Positions 41,619-56,251 of a stretch of DNA of 64,000 nucleotides are shown piece by piece. The position numbers were made by a program, and so were the translations under genes. Numbering within the stretch: position 1 is the stretch's first letter; each line of letters begins with the position of its first letter. This DNA is from Chaenocephalus aceratus (Eukaryota; Chordata; Actinopteri; Perciformes; Channichthyidae), in assembly GCA_023974075.1 (NCBI GenBank), contig CM043785.1:19875169-19939168 (forward strand). The letters are read 5' to 3'. Under the pieces are notes generated by a model, which searched no databases, had not been told where the DNA came from, and worked only from the letters and a program-made list of their open reading frames with translations.

Positions 41619-44600
41619 GCGAGGAGCCAGGGCTTCAACTTGATTAGCTGCAGAGTAGGAGAGCAGCTCCCACAGATTGTGCTGCATGAAGCGGTGTAAT
41701 TAGCAGAGAGGTTTCCAAATGTAAACCTGTTTGGCCGCAGGCCCCAGCGCACGAGGTTCCTGCTCAGCGCAGCTAACATGCTAATGAGCACACAGATTCA
41801 TTCATAAAGCTTTGATGCTGCCTTCACCGAGGGGGCTTTTGAAGGCGTGAATAGGAGATGAGCTCTCGGCTTCATAGGAATGCACTGTAATCAAGTTGTA
41901 AGAGCACAGGCGCCCGTGGCTTTGACTCTCACTAATGAATGAAGTTTATAAAGTTCTGCAAAGGCAGCTCGGTGCCAAGCGGCACGACATGATGTGAAAA
42001 GTAATGCGAGCTCCTCGGGAAAAATATATTTAAATGGCAGTGATTCGAAATGACATTCAGTGAGGTACACTGTGTTCTTTGCGTGGTTATAATGATATGT
42101 CGCCACAACTAAATGTCGCCAAGCCTTGTTCTCCTAACTGCAAAGCAGATGCTCCAGGTGTTTTCCCCTCAGGCACCCCAGTGTTCTCCATCTGCAGATT
42201 TAAGTCCATCTCTTCCTTTTTTTGTTATACAATTAAAGTACAATCTATCTGGCTAAGGTGCCAGCATATATGAACCAGTTCTTAAGTCTGAGGCGTTAAA
42301 ATGTCAATGTTTTTCAGCTCCTTTTGGAATCATACAAATGCAAAGAGGGTTATAAAGTAGCAGTTTTCTCTGTTGTCATACAACAGGTCTGATTTGATGA
42401 TTTCTATCTATTTACCCAAGAGTTACCCAAAACATGTTTCATCGTGATATATATGATGTGATACATTTATATAAAGCGATAGAAGATTTTGGACATATCG
42501 TGCAGCCCTATGCTGCACGTGTCTCTTGATTGCCTGCTTTACTGTCTTTCCTTCAGGAAAATACAGACTCTGAGACTTACATTATTCAAGCTGATTGGCG
42601 GGTCCCTTTACCTATGTTAGGAGTTCTTCTAGCGCCAAGCTGGCAAAACATTCCCAAGTGGTCCGTTGTCCATCTGAACCCAGCAGCGCCCAAACGCTGA
42701 GAAACCACTCTGGTGGAACCATTGTCTCCTTATGTTATTCTCAAGTTTCCCATCATCCAACCAGACATCAAGTCACTCTGTATGATAGTAAGACAAATTG
42801 TTTTTCTGAGGTCTAAGCTAAGTTTGGTCAAGCCAACGTGTTCCTTAGTCAGGCATCCTTACTGTTCTTCTTATAGGCAGGAAACTATTTTATCCCAGGC
42901 TGTTTAGAAGATCAAACCTCGTCTCACAACCTTCATACACAAAACATGAAAATACTTGATCAGGATTGGTCCCAAAACATCTTGATCATGACACCCCGAC
43001 TGATCATAAAGCAGCTAATTCGTCTCCGGGTTATCTTCCTAACAGCTGCAGTCAGGATTAAGTCAGTGGTCTTTTTTAATTATGGATGTAAATATTGAGT
43101 ATTCTGTTGTCTCTGGTTTGTAGGCAGAAGATGTAGGCTTCCTTATTAAACCTACATTTATAGTAAAAATGAACAACAAAATGAACAACATTTCTGAACA
43201 TGCTAGACAATATGTCAAATGTGTATGCATGCTTATATGCATGTTCTTATGTCAAGCAAGTGCATACATATATTCTGTTTCAAGAATGCATACATGTATA
43301 CATACTGTGAATACAGGCATATCAAGCGTACATGCATTAAAGTAGTATAAAGATTTAGAGATATCTGGAAAAGCGCTGCAACAAACACATTTCCTCACTA
43401 ATCAAGGCTGCTGACTATTTGCTTCACTAATTGTTTGGCCTAATAAAATGTTAGGAAATAGTAAAAGGTAGTGTTTCCAAAACTGAAGGTACTTCTTTTA
43501 TTGTTTGTATTGTTTTGTTCAACCATCAGTCTAAAGCCCACATTCTGTCCCCAACTAATTGTTTTCAGATTTTCACAAATGATAATATAATGGCACTGAA
43601 AGTGGTATAAAGTAAGTTTACCACTAACGTATCACATTTTTTTAATTCAGGAAAAATCATCATCTTATGAATGCCGAACATAAAAAAATATAGAAAGTAG
43701 TTAAAAAATTATTCCAGCTACGAAATGTAAGAACCTTTTACATGTTTAGGCGTCAATAATTATTAAAAAAATACTATATATATGAGTATAACTTCTGAGT
43801 AGCTCCCTTCTCCGTAATGATTAATTGTATGTATTTATTATTGTTTTACTTTTGGTTGATTTTACTGCTCTGAGTAATACATTACAAACTGTAACTTGTA
43901 CTGTGTTGTTTTTAACATGTGGAATGGTTAAGTTAAAAGTATCTGAGTACTTCTTACACAGCTGGAAAAGGTTAACTATAATTATTTCTCAAGCAACCAA
44001 ATATTCAACATCAAACTGCAGGAACTACTTAGCTATTCAAGTATTTGGCCTTTTGGAAAACTAGTTACAACTCTGAAATGGTGTATTTGATTTTAAAGTG
44101 TTAGCCTTGAACAGATGTGGAAGAAGTATTCAGAGCTTGTACTTAAAGGTCCCATGTCATGCTTTTCCGGTTATTACCCGTCCCCTTGTGTGTTATGTAG
44201 CTTTTTCTGCATGTAACGGTCTGCAGAGACACAAACCCTCAAAGTACCACCCTGTAGCGAGTAAAACTCTAACACAGAAAAAAACCTGTCTATGCTGCCC
44301 CAGAACGCCTCGTTGGAGATTTCTCTTTTTCCATTGTTTACTTCTTGGGTATAGTGACGTATTTTGGGTATAGTGACGTAACGTAATTGGTCCAAATGGA
44401 CCAATCTGTGGAGCCGTTAGGTTACGTCCGTGGAGCCGTTACGTCCGTGGAGCCGTTACGTCCGTGGAGCCGTTACGTTTGGACCAATCCGCGGACTTCC
44501 TCACACACACACACTCGGCGGGACGTTGCGAGGCTCGCCGCTGCGAGGAGCGGAGAGTGTGAGCTGGCTCACTGGTGTGGGGTCGGCGAGACAGCAAGAC

Positions 44601-46236
44601 ACCGCGGAACTCAGCCTGGGCACACACACAAACTCCCAGCCAGGCTGCGGGTGTGTGTGTGTTTCGGGCAGGGTTTCGCTGTGTCTCACTGTCTCGCAGA
44701 CGGCCACTGGGCTCACAGGGAGGAGGGGGGGGGGCAGGAGCTCCAACAAGCCGTTTATGACAGAGAGTCCAGTGACAGTCCTGCATTCAAAATGTTATTC
44801 AAGTAAAAGTACAAAAGTATTGGCATCTAAATATACTTAAAGTACCAAAAGTAAAAGTACTGGCTATGCAGATTGGCCCATTTCAGAATAATATAAGATA
44901 TGTTTGGATTATAATTACTGATGCATTAAAGTGTTATTGAAGCTGGAATAGGTGCAGCTAGTTTGAATGACTTAGTTTGTACAGTATACTGCAGGGTAGA
45001 TTGTGAATGTTACTCCAAGTGTAACTAAAGTCCTTTAAATGTGTTTTGTGTATGTTTGTGTGTAGTGGAGTAAAAGTACACTATTTATCTCTGAATTGTA
45101 GTCGGGTAGAAGTACAAAGTAGCAAAACAGTACAATTCTGAAATTGTACTTAAAGGTGGGGTATGTAATTTTGGAGAAACCAGCTCGAGTGCGCTATAAT
45201 TTGAAAATACACAACAGGAAAAAATCTGCCCCTTCCTTCAGACTTCCTTACAGAGCCCCTCCTCCAACACACAAGAACGTGCACATGGCCAATGAGGACA
45301 CGAGATAAGTTTGTGCACAGATGGAAGGCTGACAGGCAGGTAGGCCATCCAGTTATTTTAGCCGGGCTGGGTTAGGGTTAGGGTAACCTAGCCACGGCTT
45401 CCACAGATGAACATTTGTTATGTATTTATTGTCAAAGCATTTAACATATTCATTGCTATCGGGATGTTAAGAGGCATTCCATGGAATATAACAAAAGTGT
45501 TTCTGAAATAAATTACATACCCCACCTTTAAGTACAGTAATGTACTTAGTTATTTTTACACCATTGGCCTTGAATGCAAGATGTTGCGTACATCCCCACC
45601 GTGTTGTCATTTCAGCACCAGCTCAACCGGAGAGCGACATTTCCACATATGCGCGCGCACATCATCCTGCAGCCAAAACAGTGAGCGAGCTGTTTCCACT
45701 GGGCGTGGGAACAAATGACTCCGTTTATCCGTCCGAGAGGAAAAACTATGAGTACAAAAAACAAGTAGGCTCGTCTCACTGAGCCGACTTTGGTCTGAAG
45801 AAGATGTGAAGCTCTCTGCCGTCTCTCTCAGTGGTCTGTCGTTTTTACCCCACAGCCCTTCATACCGAGGCCCCCTATGTCAACACTGAAGTCAACACGT
45901 TTCCTGCCACTGACTTTCCTGTCTACGTGTCTCTAAAGCCTGCTGTTTCCGTACAAAATATCGGCCTCCTACCTTCTCCTTGGCAATAACGGTCGGGATG
46001 GACGGCAGCAGACCGTTGTTTTCGTGACTCCCCATCCTCTTCCTGCCTCTGCCGCTCCACGTATCGTTGTAAAAGTAAGCCGCCACGGCACCTCCCGTTG
46101 CGAGACACATCCCGACAGCCAGAGATTTCCGTGTCCTTCCTCCACTGGCCGTCTGACCGCCGAAGAGCTCGGTTCTCGCCGCCGTCCAGAGGTTTAACTT
46201 TCCGGCCAGTGCTGCCACTCTGCGGAAAGCGGCCAT
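18646..46236 (-). CDS. micu3: micu3: mitochondrial calcium uptake family member 3 (13 exons, 3' end missing)
   Basis: MICU3 sits in the mitochondrial intermembrane space, pairs with MICU1 and makes the MCU calcium channel open more readily. Exons (minus strand): 46236-45973, 41062-40914, 39451-39419, 38242-38163, 33973-33926, 33016-32935, 32165-32094, 30759-30718, 28202-28107, 22873-22779, 22687-22516, 19034-18925 and 18804-18646. The product has a short N-terminus with one hydrophobic segment (SLAVGMCLATGGAVAAYFY), then the MICU core: FNMFDADGNQMVDKREF (canonical EF-hand 1), HFFGKKGKAEL, FMDNLQTEMLEIEF, RSFFQFLNNLEDFAIAM and a last EF-hand with DQLSYKEF. Introns run 0.1 to 6 kb. At least seven single-base indels break the frame in exons 2, 3, 4, 12 and 13, and probably 6. 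The motif order and the neighbouring fgf20 make the identity secure; the a/b fish paralogue cannot be told. Confidence 0.93.
18925..19034 (-). CDS. micu3: micu3 exon 12
   Basis: Encodes G-I-T-FDEFRSFFQFLNNLEDFAIA followed by MQMYNFASRSIGQ, one of the most conserved MICU blocks. One extra base near 19025-19027 breaks the frame right after GIT. Splice sites are canonical (CAG before GGA; CAAG before GTAGG). Confidence 0.93.
19732..19841. repeat. (GATA)n and (TG)n microsatellites
   Basis: A TAGA/GATA run (19732-19757) is followed 27 bp later by a TG tract (19784-19841) in the micu3 intron between exons 11 and 12. Confidence 0.9.
20520..22455. mobile_element. Composite MITE region with a hAT-like element inside
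   Basis: The outer ends CGCTTTCACACC (about 20523) and GGTGTGAAAAAGCG (about 22435) are inverted. Inside, the arm containing GCAGACCGCAGCAGGAGGCG (about 20662-20710) recurs inverted at about 21842-21915, with ATAGGAAACGCCCCT duplicated there. Between the arms lies an element beginning CAGTGATGG (20777) with a strong terminal stem at 20790-20837 and a matching GAGCCGGCTC near 21819-21830. This suggests a hAT-like element inserted into an older MITE. Exact boundaries are uncertain. Confidence 0.6.
20790..20837. repeat. 19-bp perfect hairpin
   Basis: CCGGCTCTTCTTGGTGAGC (20790-20808) is repeated in inverted form at 20819-20837 around a 10-nt loop, at the end of the hAT-like element. Confidence 0.9.
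22516..22687 (-). CDS. micu3: micu3 exon 11
   Basis: Intact 172-bp exon encoding FMDNLQTEMLEIEFLTYSKG, MTTISEEDFAKILLRFTN and NVRHCIPDEK. It begins with the last base of the Arg codon split from exon 10. Splice sites are TTTTTCAG at 22688 and GTAAAC from 22515. Confidence 0.96.
22779..22873 (-). CDS. micu3: micu3 exon 10
   Basis: Intact 95-bp exon encoding RADESSTIDTTLLVHFFG then KKGKAELTFDDFY. The phase (2 nt left over) joins exon 11 exactly to give Arg. Donor GTACAA, acceptor CATAG. Confidence 0.95.
22930..28106. other. micu3 intron 9, no gene recognised
   Basis: About 5 kb of intron with frequent stops in all frames. From about 26560 to 26930 it contains a degraded percomorph-type interspersed repeat (GGATTGCAATTCATT..., CCCCAGAGGATAAACCC, GGACGGATTGCCATGAG). 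Nothing else stands out. Confidence 0.5.
28107..28202 (-). CDS. micu3: micu3 exon 9
   Basis: Intact 96-bp exon, 32 codons, encoding VLKKDSQEFVARSYWDVLRR then GASQVLFSDLAE. Acceptor TCCTACAG, donor GTACAC. The SYWDxLRR block is diagnostic for MICU2/3-type proteins. Confidence 0.95.
28203..30717. other. micu3 intron 8
   Basis: Intron DNA with a GT/GC-rich microsatellite near 29010-29070 and the long inverted-repeat element at about 29862-30303. No exon-like conserved coding is seen. Confidence 0.5.
29862..30303. mobile_element. MITE with long terminal inverted repeats
   Basis: The left arm carries ATACCACTCTTGAG, then TAGCTAAGCATAAAG and GGGGGAAACAGCTAGCC (about 29885-29980). The right arm carries the complements GGCTAGCTGTTTCCCCC, CGCTTAGCTA and TTAAGAGTGGTAT (about 30192-30295). 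The arms are over 100 bp and imperfect. The family is common in percomorph genomes. Confidence 0.7.
30718..30759 (-). CDS. micu3: micu3 exon 8 (42 bp)
   Basis: A microexon encoding SMQLYGYQVAPMNS, matching the LQLYGY...NS block of MICU3. Acceptor GTGTGCTAG, donor GTATGT. It is in phase 0 at both ends. Confidence 0.88.
30760..32093. other. micu3 intron 7
   Basis: AT-rich intron with a TA run at 31256-31274. No gene or clear transposon recognised. Confidence 0.5.
32094..32165 (-). CDS. micu3: micu3 exon 7
   Basis: Intact 72-bp exon encoding LQEIFRKKNEKRGRKGDAEK then SAQL, the basic linker after the first EF-hand. It keeps an A8 run without a frameshift. Acceptor TTATAG, donor GTAAGA. Confidence 0.93.
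32935..33016 (-). CDS. micu3: micu3 exon 6 (first EF-hand)
   Basis: Encodes HAGFKIAFNMFDADGNQMVD then KREFLV. The loop D-A-D-G-N-Q-M-V-D-K-R-E is a canonical calcium-binding EF-hand. The exon start is ambiguous: AG at 33017-33018 restores the conserved Lys but needs one more C in the CCC run at 33012-33014, while AG at 33015-33016 keeps frame but loses one residue. Donor GTGAGT. Confidence 0.92.
33050..33104. repeat. (TG)n microsatellite
   Basis: A TG tract begins 34 bp beyond the 5' end of micu3 exon 6, inside the upstream intron. Confidence 0.9.
33251..33745. mobile_element. MITE with GGACCTATCATGCA ends
   Basis: AAAGGGGACCTATCATGCA at 33251-33269 is matched in inverted form at 33727-33745. 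At 495 bp with no transposase it is a typical fish non-autonomous DNA element, inside micu3 intron 5. Confidence 0.8.
33926..33973 (-). CDS. micu3: micu3 exon 5 (48 bp)
   Basis: Encodes GVVSYTEYLFLLCILT with split codons at both ends that match exon 4 (G) and exon 6 (Lys). Donor GTGAGT is good. At the acceptor the intron reads ...ATTACCATG before the exon, with no AG dinucleotide within 30 bases, so either a base is missing in the sequence or the site is non-canonical. Confidence 0.88.
34061..34265. repeat. Interrupted (CA)n microsatellite, ~200 bp
   Basis: CA repeats broken by CAACAC, CCAC and CACC interruptions, 90 bp from micu3 exon 5. All long ORFs across it are repeat artefacts. Confidence 0.95.
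34378..34647. repeat. G14 run and (TG)n tract
   Basis: A 14-base G homopolymer at 34378-34391 followed by TG, and a separate TG tract at 34594-34647, in micu3 intron 4. Confidence 0.9.
35529..35638. repeat. Facing (CA)n and (TG)n tracts
   Basis: CA repeats (35529-35598) are followed after a few bases (CTAAGAAA) by TG repeats (35607-35638), making a long self-complementary stretch. Confidence 0.9.
36000..37690. other. micu3 intron 4, left-hand part
   Basis: Apart from a TA run (36024-36047) I see no gene, exon or transposon end here. Confidence 0.5.
37692..38150. repeat. CA and TG/CG microsatellites flanking intron DNA
   Basis: CA repeats at 37692-37814 and a TG tract with GCGTGC interruptions at 38083-38150. 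The latter lies 13 bp from the donor of micu3 exon 4. Confidence 0.9.
38163..38242 (-). CDS. micu3: micu3 exon 4
   Basis: Encodes ELEKMLVETPPVWRGSSKLF then RNLRER, a signature MICU block. One extra A in the AAAA run (TTTT at 38217-38220 on plus) breaks the frame after LVE. Acceptor TTTGTCAG, donor GTAAGA. Confidence 0.93.
39419..39451 (-). CDS. micu3: micu3 exon 3 (33 bp)
   Basis: A microexon encoding (N)KRPWRSLAKQ. An extra A in the AAAA run (TTTT at 39422-39425 on plus) shifts the frame just before the junction with ELEKM in exon 4. Acceptor CTGGCAG, donor GTGGGA. Confidence 0.85.
40440..40737 (+). mobile_element. tRNA-derived SINE with inverted 5' end
   Basis: The body has an A-box-like GGCTTGGCAACTGG and a B-box-like CAGTTCAAGTTCC (about 40524-40560), the fish-SINE block GAGCAAGGCACCGTTCCCCA, and an (AATCTT)n tail. 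A perfect 13-bp duplication AGTTTCCCTCAAA flanks it (40427-40439, 40738-40750). The first ~35 bp are an inverted copy of the SINE head (CTTCGCCACCCACCGC versus GCGGTGGTGGCGAAG). Confidence 0.85.
40914..41062 (-). CDS. micu3: micu3 exon 2
   Basis: Encodes ARPFDFEEGDVYMSS, HRFRMFSSVEYDGQLY and MTPQNFIESVTMSEPK, the conserved start of the MICU core. One extra A between QLY and MTP (40962-40963 on plus) breaks the frame. Acceptor TGTCTGCAG, donor GTATGT. Confidence 0.93.
41523..41618. repeat. (CT)n polypyrimidine tract
   Basis: About 95 bp of nearly pure CT on the plus strand in micu3 intron 1, with CCT interruptions. Confidence 0.95.
41640..42110. other. High-complexity intron block, possible conserved non-coding element
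   Basis: About 470 bp in micu3 intron 1 of balanced composition, free of repeats, with homeodomain-type AATTA and TAATGA words, unlike the AT-rich DNA around it. ORFs in it have no family resemblance. Only comparison between species could show conservation. Confidence 0.3.
42111..44100. other. micu3 intron 1, middle part
   Basis: No exon or clear element. Near 43200-43340 there are short runs of alternating GCATACATAT-type words. Confidence 0.45.
44408..44480. repeat. 17-bp tandem repeat (GTGGAGCCGTTACGTCC)x4
   Basis: Four units, the first with a 5-bp insertion, inside the GGTCCCATG-type MITE and flanked by TTGGTCC / GGACCAA inverted words. Confidence 0.9.
45151..45530 (+). mobile_element. 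Complete MITE, AAGGTGGGGTATG family
   Basis: Ends TAAAGGTGGGGTATGTAATT and its complement AATTACATACCCCACCTTTA. It contains a telomere-like GGGTTAGGGTTAGGGTAACC (about 45369-45388). It serves as the reference for the piggyBac-interrupted copy at 12675-14743. Confidence 0.85.
45973..46236 (-). CDS. micu3: micu3 exon 1
   Basis: I place the start at 46236 (MAAFRRVAALAGKLNLW), because the family starts with a similar MAALRR. A longer frame from 46314 adds 26 residues with a poly-Ala/Thr run encoded by a CAG-type repeat. The 88 codons hold a basic N-terminus, a hydrophobic segment and end ...LLPSIPTVIAKEK before GTAGGAG, in phase 0 with exon 2. CpG-rich sequence around it fits a promoter. Confidence 0.88.
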
Positions 46237-46300
46237 TGCTGCTGTTGTTGCTGTTGCTGCTGCTGCTGCTGCTGTCGCTGTGCTGCTGCTTTGATACAAC
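46237..46300. repeat. (CAG)n/(GCT)n repeat at the micu3 5' end
   Basis: GCTGCTGTTGTTGCTGTTGC-type trinucleotides immediately upstream of the micu3 ATG. It is coding (poly-Ala) only if the upstream ATG at 46314 is used. Confidence 0.85.
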
Positions 46301-50038
<3,738 letters not shown>

Positions 50039-50209
50039 AAACCCTCAAGTGCTCTGGAGCAAAGGGGAGTATCTTGAGGTGAGGAGGAGAGAGAGGCAGA
50101 GGATTTGAGAGAGGGGGATAAATAGCAGAAGGAGAGAGGAGAAGAGGGACACGGGCTGCTGCAACCGGGGATTACCTGCATACGTCAAGATAACGCTGGA
50201 GTTTAATCT

Positions 50210-50231
50210 TAATTAGATGACAATCTAATTA
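50210..50231. promoter_or_regulatory. TAATTA inverted dyad (possible homeodomain site)
   Basis: TAATTAGAT (50210-50218) and ATCTAATTA (50223-50231) form a perfect 9-bp inverted repeat around GACA, 177 bp before the fgf20 ATG. TAATTA is the core homeodomain site. Function is inferred only. Confidence 0.35.
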
Positions 50232-50407
50232 CAGGTGCTGGTGACTGCGCCACAAACGTGCACTCACTCTGGATTTTCTCCTCCCGCAACGTCCAACTTT
50301 TATTTTTCTCCTTTTCACGGACTGACCCTCGCTGGTTCGTACCGAGGCTCACCGCTCATCAATTGGATCTCCTGTGCTGTAAACCCGGATCGGCGGTCTT
50401 ATCTGTG

Positions 50408-52319
<1,912 letters not shown>

Positions 52320-53345
52320 GACTGAAGGGGCATTATCATGACTCTGTCTGAGCTGAAGAAGCAACCCAAGTGCACATAATCCTTATCCCCTCTTGAAGGG
52401 AAGATCTTGTTGATCAGGACAAAATGGGATCATAAAAAGTGCTCCCAATTCAAGACCCCCATCCAATGGTTTGGAGGAAGGAAACTAGTCAGGGAGCTTG
52501 ACTAAGCATTATGGGATCTTCTATGGAAGACGTGAAGGCCCATGACTGAAAACTTGAGCCCCTAATGTTGCCCCTTTATCGGCCTATGCAGAAGCCTGGG
52601 TAGCCAAACAGATGATTATGGATTTTGTTGATTTCCGTTAATTAAAATCTACCTGCTAGTCCAAATTGCATGTTCAAGAGGAAAAAAGTGAGTGAACTAA
52701 TAGGCGAGACTCACAAATGGCTGCTACTAGCTTTTAAATGTGGCTGGTGAGTCTTGTCAATTTCACAGTTTTCAGTTATTTTTATTCGAAACACTACTGT
52801 GGCTGCTAAATGAATGATTTATAAAAATGCTTATTCCACTGTGTGGCTGGTTTACACAAAAAGGTAGTTTTTATGCACTAGAAATTAGCCATGTCTGTTG
52901 TAGGAAACAGGTCTGAGAGCTCAGGGAATCATCTTACCAAACTGACTTTTGAGATGGATTCACCTTGAAACTACTCCAAAGAGTGATGCTGCTCAGAAAA
53001 TATGACTTTTTCTACAAAGTGCATGAGGAACAACAGAAGAAGGACAGATCCAATGGAGTTTTATAAGGACTTCTTCTGTGGTGTCTTGTGCCGGAATACT
53101 GCGTGTCCCAGAGACTCATGCTTGAACCCAGTGAAGGAAATCTGTGGTTCTCCCACCGACTGCAGCCAAACGAGCACGGGACCGACGAAGACGCCTTTAT
53201 GAAACCTGTGGACAGATTGTATTCTTATTTATGAGTTTTTGTTTCCTAGGACATACAGTATATTTATTTCATATATTTATTTATTTTGAGAATATATTTT
53301 TACAGGTATGAGATTAAATAAAAAAAAGATATCAATAACAAGCCA
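52320..53345 (+). other. fgf20: fgf20 3' UTR with AU-rich element and polyA signal
   Basis: About 1 kb follows the stop with no other gene. Repeated ATTTA words at 53226-53287, including overlapping TATTTATTT and ATATTTATTTATTT, form an AU-rich element of the kind that destabilises growth-factor mRNAs. AATAAA at 53317-53322 is the likely cleavage signal. Confidence 0.75.
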
Positions 53346-55815
53346 TGAGAGAGTTTTTACTTATTTGTTGTTATTGGTTAACTTTATCTCCTTGTCTGAA
53401 AATCTGGAGATTTTGTTGGAGAAAAACAAGTCCGTCACCTAAAAGTAGGTGTGAAATATAACTCGACATTTTGAGAATTGTCTAAGTTGATGCAGCAGTG
53501 ACAGAGATAAACTTAGTTAAGCATTGAAAACACTGGATCCCATAGAAGTTCGATAATTCCCAAAATGCAACTCTTTCGTCAGCCCCTCCTTGCCTGGTAA
53601 CCGTTATGGGTATCAACATTTTGATTCATATTATTTCAAAGATCGACAAATCCAATATTGTCAATGCAAAGTGAAAATATCAGTACATATCATCAGCTTT
53701 AAGATACACTGTTTTTTGGACTTTCTTAAAAGATTACAAAAACAGTTGCACTTAAACATAAGGAAATGATTGCACTTTAATGAACAACAGTTCTAAAAAA
53801 TTCAAGATTGTTGTTTTTTAATTTTAAATGTTGTGAAGGAGTCATCTAATAAAATTGTCAAATCATGATTTAGTTGCTTTTGTGAGTCCATATAAATGTA
53901 TCTGATGGTCTTAATTGGCAATACAGTATTGTCTCATATTGATTGCAGGCAACTGCAATATGGTATCGTCGTCTAATCAATCAATATAATGTTGTATTGT
54001 GATGAAAGATGTGATTTAAAATCCTTGTAGACAGCAATACGTTTTAATCTCCACAACCACAAGCATCATGTAGTGTGGTGATGTCAGAGAGTCACAGAAG
54101 ACCTAATACAACTCTTTTATACAGCCTAGAGTTTGTAGTACATGTAATATCCCTGGAGCGCCCTTTCACCACACTATATCTGTTTATATGGCTGCCAACA
54201 TACCTGCACATTGCAGACTCCATATAATGTAATTGAGATATTGACACTTTGATTGGGGTACATGTTGACAGTACTCATAAAGTCTGTTAAAATCAGTCAG
54301 TGAGATAAAGTATTTGTCATCTGTTTGTACGGTAGCAGCTTGGATTAATTAAGCAAATAAGTCAGTTTCAGTCCAATTCTGCTGATGTATGGTTCACTCC
54401 TAAATGTATTGCAGTAAAGCAAGTAGCTTTTCTAAGCTATTGCCGGCAAAGACTGAGTACCACTAGTATGGCTGCATTGTTAAAGGCTAGATGTTGATGT
54501 ATGATAGCATCATCTTTTAGGCTGAGTCATCCCTTCTTCTTCTAAGGAAATTATGTAGCAAGGCAGAGAACAACAAATTATTTCCATCCATTGAACGCAG
54601 CCAAGTGTGTTGATCTCCAAAGCTAAGTGTTGACCTTAGAAACAACAGTTTAAAAAACAATGTACCCTTAACAGTGATTATCCGATCCCGGCTTTGTATT
54701 AAGTTAGCCACAAACATGTATTTGTATGCACTACCATTATGTGATTATGAGGAGTTGGTTCATTGAGAGAAATAGAAGCAATAGATGGCACCAATTCCCT
54801 AGTCGTAAAAACCCTTATTCCATTGCAAAATAAGAGAGAGGAACAAGATGCCCTACTTACAGTGACAAGAAAAGATGACACAATAAAAAAGAAAACTAGA
54901 AAACGTGATGGGCGTGGAAACAGTAACAAGGGACAGAGCTTTTTGATGACAATTGTGCAAACTGTATTTGCTGAGGATTATCTTGTGGTATAATCAAAAT
55001 CTGCAAAACAGCAACTAAATAGGCCTTAAAGTGTGATGTTTAGTCATTCTGTGTGTTCGTGTGTTCTTTCTCTCACTGCGTCTATAAGAATATTCATAAT
55101 CAAAGTGTAATCGGATTGAGTGGAGAGAAACTGGAGCACAATTCAATTACCAGAGCTCAGTCATTTGTCAATCTCTCGAATTACCGTGGCCCAACTTAAA
55201 CCTTCTTTGCGGGGAGAATGACCTGGGGACCACGTGTGATGTCGGAATTTACTCCCACGTAAAGTGAAGTAACCTTCATTCTACTTTGCACAGGCTAAGT
55301 GCTCTAACATATAGAGTTCTGTGAGTGAAGTGCAAAGCCTGAACCCCCTGCTGTGACACCCACAGGACCCCTGCGTGCTGGGGATGGGATTGAAAATGCT
55401 CAAAAAAACCTGACCGACTTTACACAAGAAAAGCTCAGTGCTACCCGGCAGCTAGCACTGTTCAACATCTGGCCTATGTTTGCCTGACACTGGGGAAACA
55501 CCAGTTCTGTCAGATTGATCTCAAATGGTTTTATGTCTCCAGCTGCATTTCACATCAAGGAGATGTTGCCATGTATAGGTCGGTGCCAGCATACGGGCTC
55601 ATCACTTCGGCAACATGTTTCAGATAAGATTACAGGGTGCTGCGGTTCACATCTGCCCAGTTGTGCTGGCAGGAGCATGGCTACATTGTGTCTAGTTAAG
55701 ATATGCCTCAGTGTGTGTATAATCCTCTGATAAGGGTATACAGTGTAGGATGAGAACATCAGACAGACAGTGCCTGAGTACCAGCATACGAACACTGACT
55801 GAGAGTGTATGTCTC
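53346..55815. other. Downstream intergenic DNA, no gene recognised
   Basis: No coding exon, SINE or TIR element seen. A block at 55080-55210 (TCATAATCAAAGTGTAATCGG, CAATTACCAGAGCTCAGTC) is repeat-free and might be conserved. Confidence 0.45.
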
Positions 55816-55817
55816 AC

Positions 55818-55887
55818 TCACACACACACACACACACACACCACACACACACACACACACACCACACACACACACACACCACACACA

Positions 55888-55920
<33 letters not shown>

Positions 55921-56193
55921 AATCTTAAAACCAGGCAAGAGAGATAGAGAGCTATGACTTGAAAGTTTGTAAGAAACAGGTGGGTTTCTGAGAGGGAGAA
56001 TTGGGAAAAAAAAAGGAGCTGCATGTGTGGGTTCTTAGTGTTGCCGTCCTGTCAGGTTACAATCTTCCTTTGAAGTGTGTGTGTGTGTGTTTTTGCAGGG
56101 AGGGGGAGGCATGTTTATGTGAGTCAAAGTGACTGTGTAGATTCATGTCAGTACAACTTCTGTGAGTGTCTCTGTGCGTGTGTGCGTGTACGC

Positions 56194-56251
<58 letters not shown>

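Larger units (their letters stand above)
44103..45570. mobile_element. Nest of three fish MITEs
   Basis: A host repeat rich in AAAGTAC words (GAAGAAGTATTCAGAGCTTGTACTT at its left, TAAAAGTACAAAAGTATTGG in its middle, TACTTAGTTATTTTTACACC at its right) is interrupted twice. One insert begins AAAGGTCCCATGTCATGC at about 44145 and runs to about 44765; the other is the complete MITE at 45151-45530. The host resumes after each. Confidence 0.7.

Noticed and set aside
44387..44840. Overlapping ORFs of 115-139 codons on both strands
   Set aside because: GC-rich MITE interior with 17-bp repeats; no conserved frame among copies is evident.
45369..45388. Interstitial telomere array
   Set aside because: Only about three TTAGGG-like units inside a MITE.
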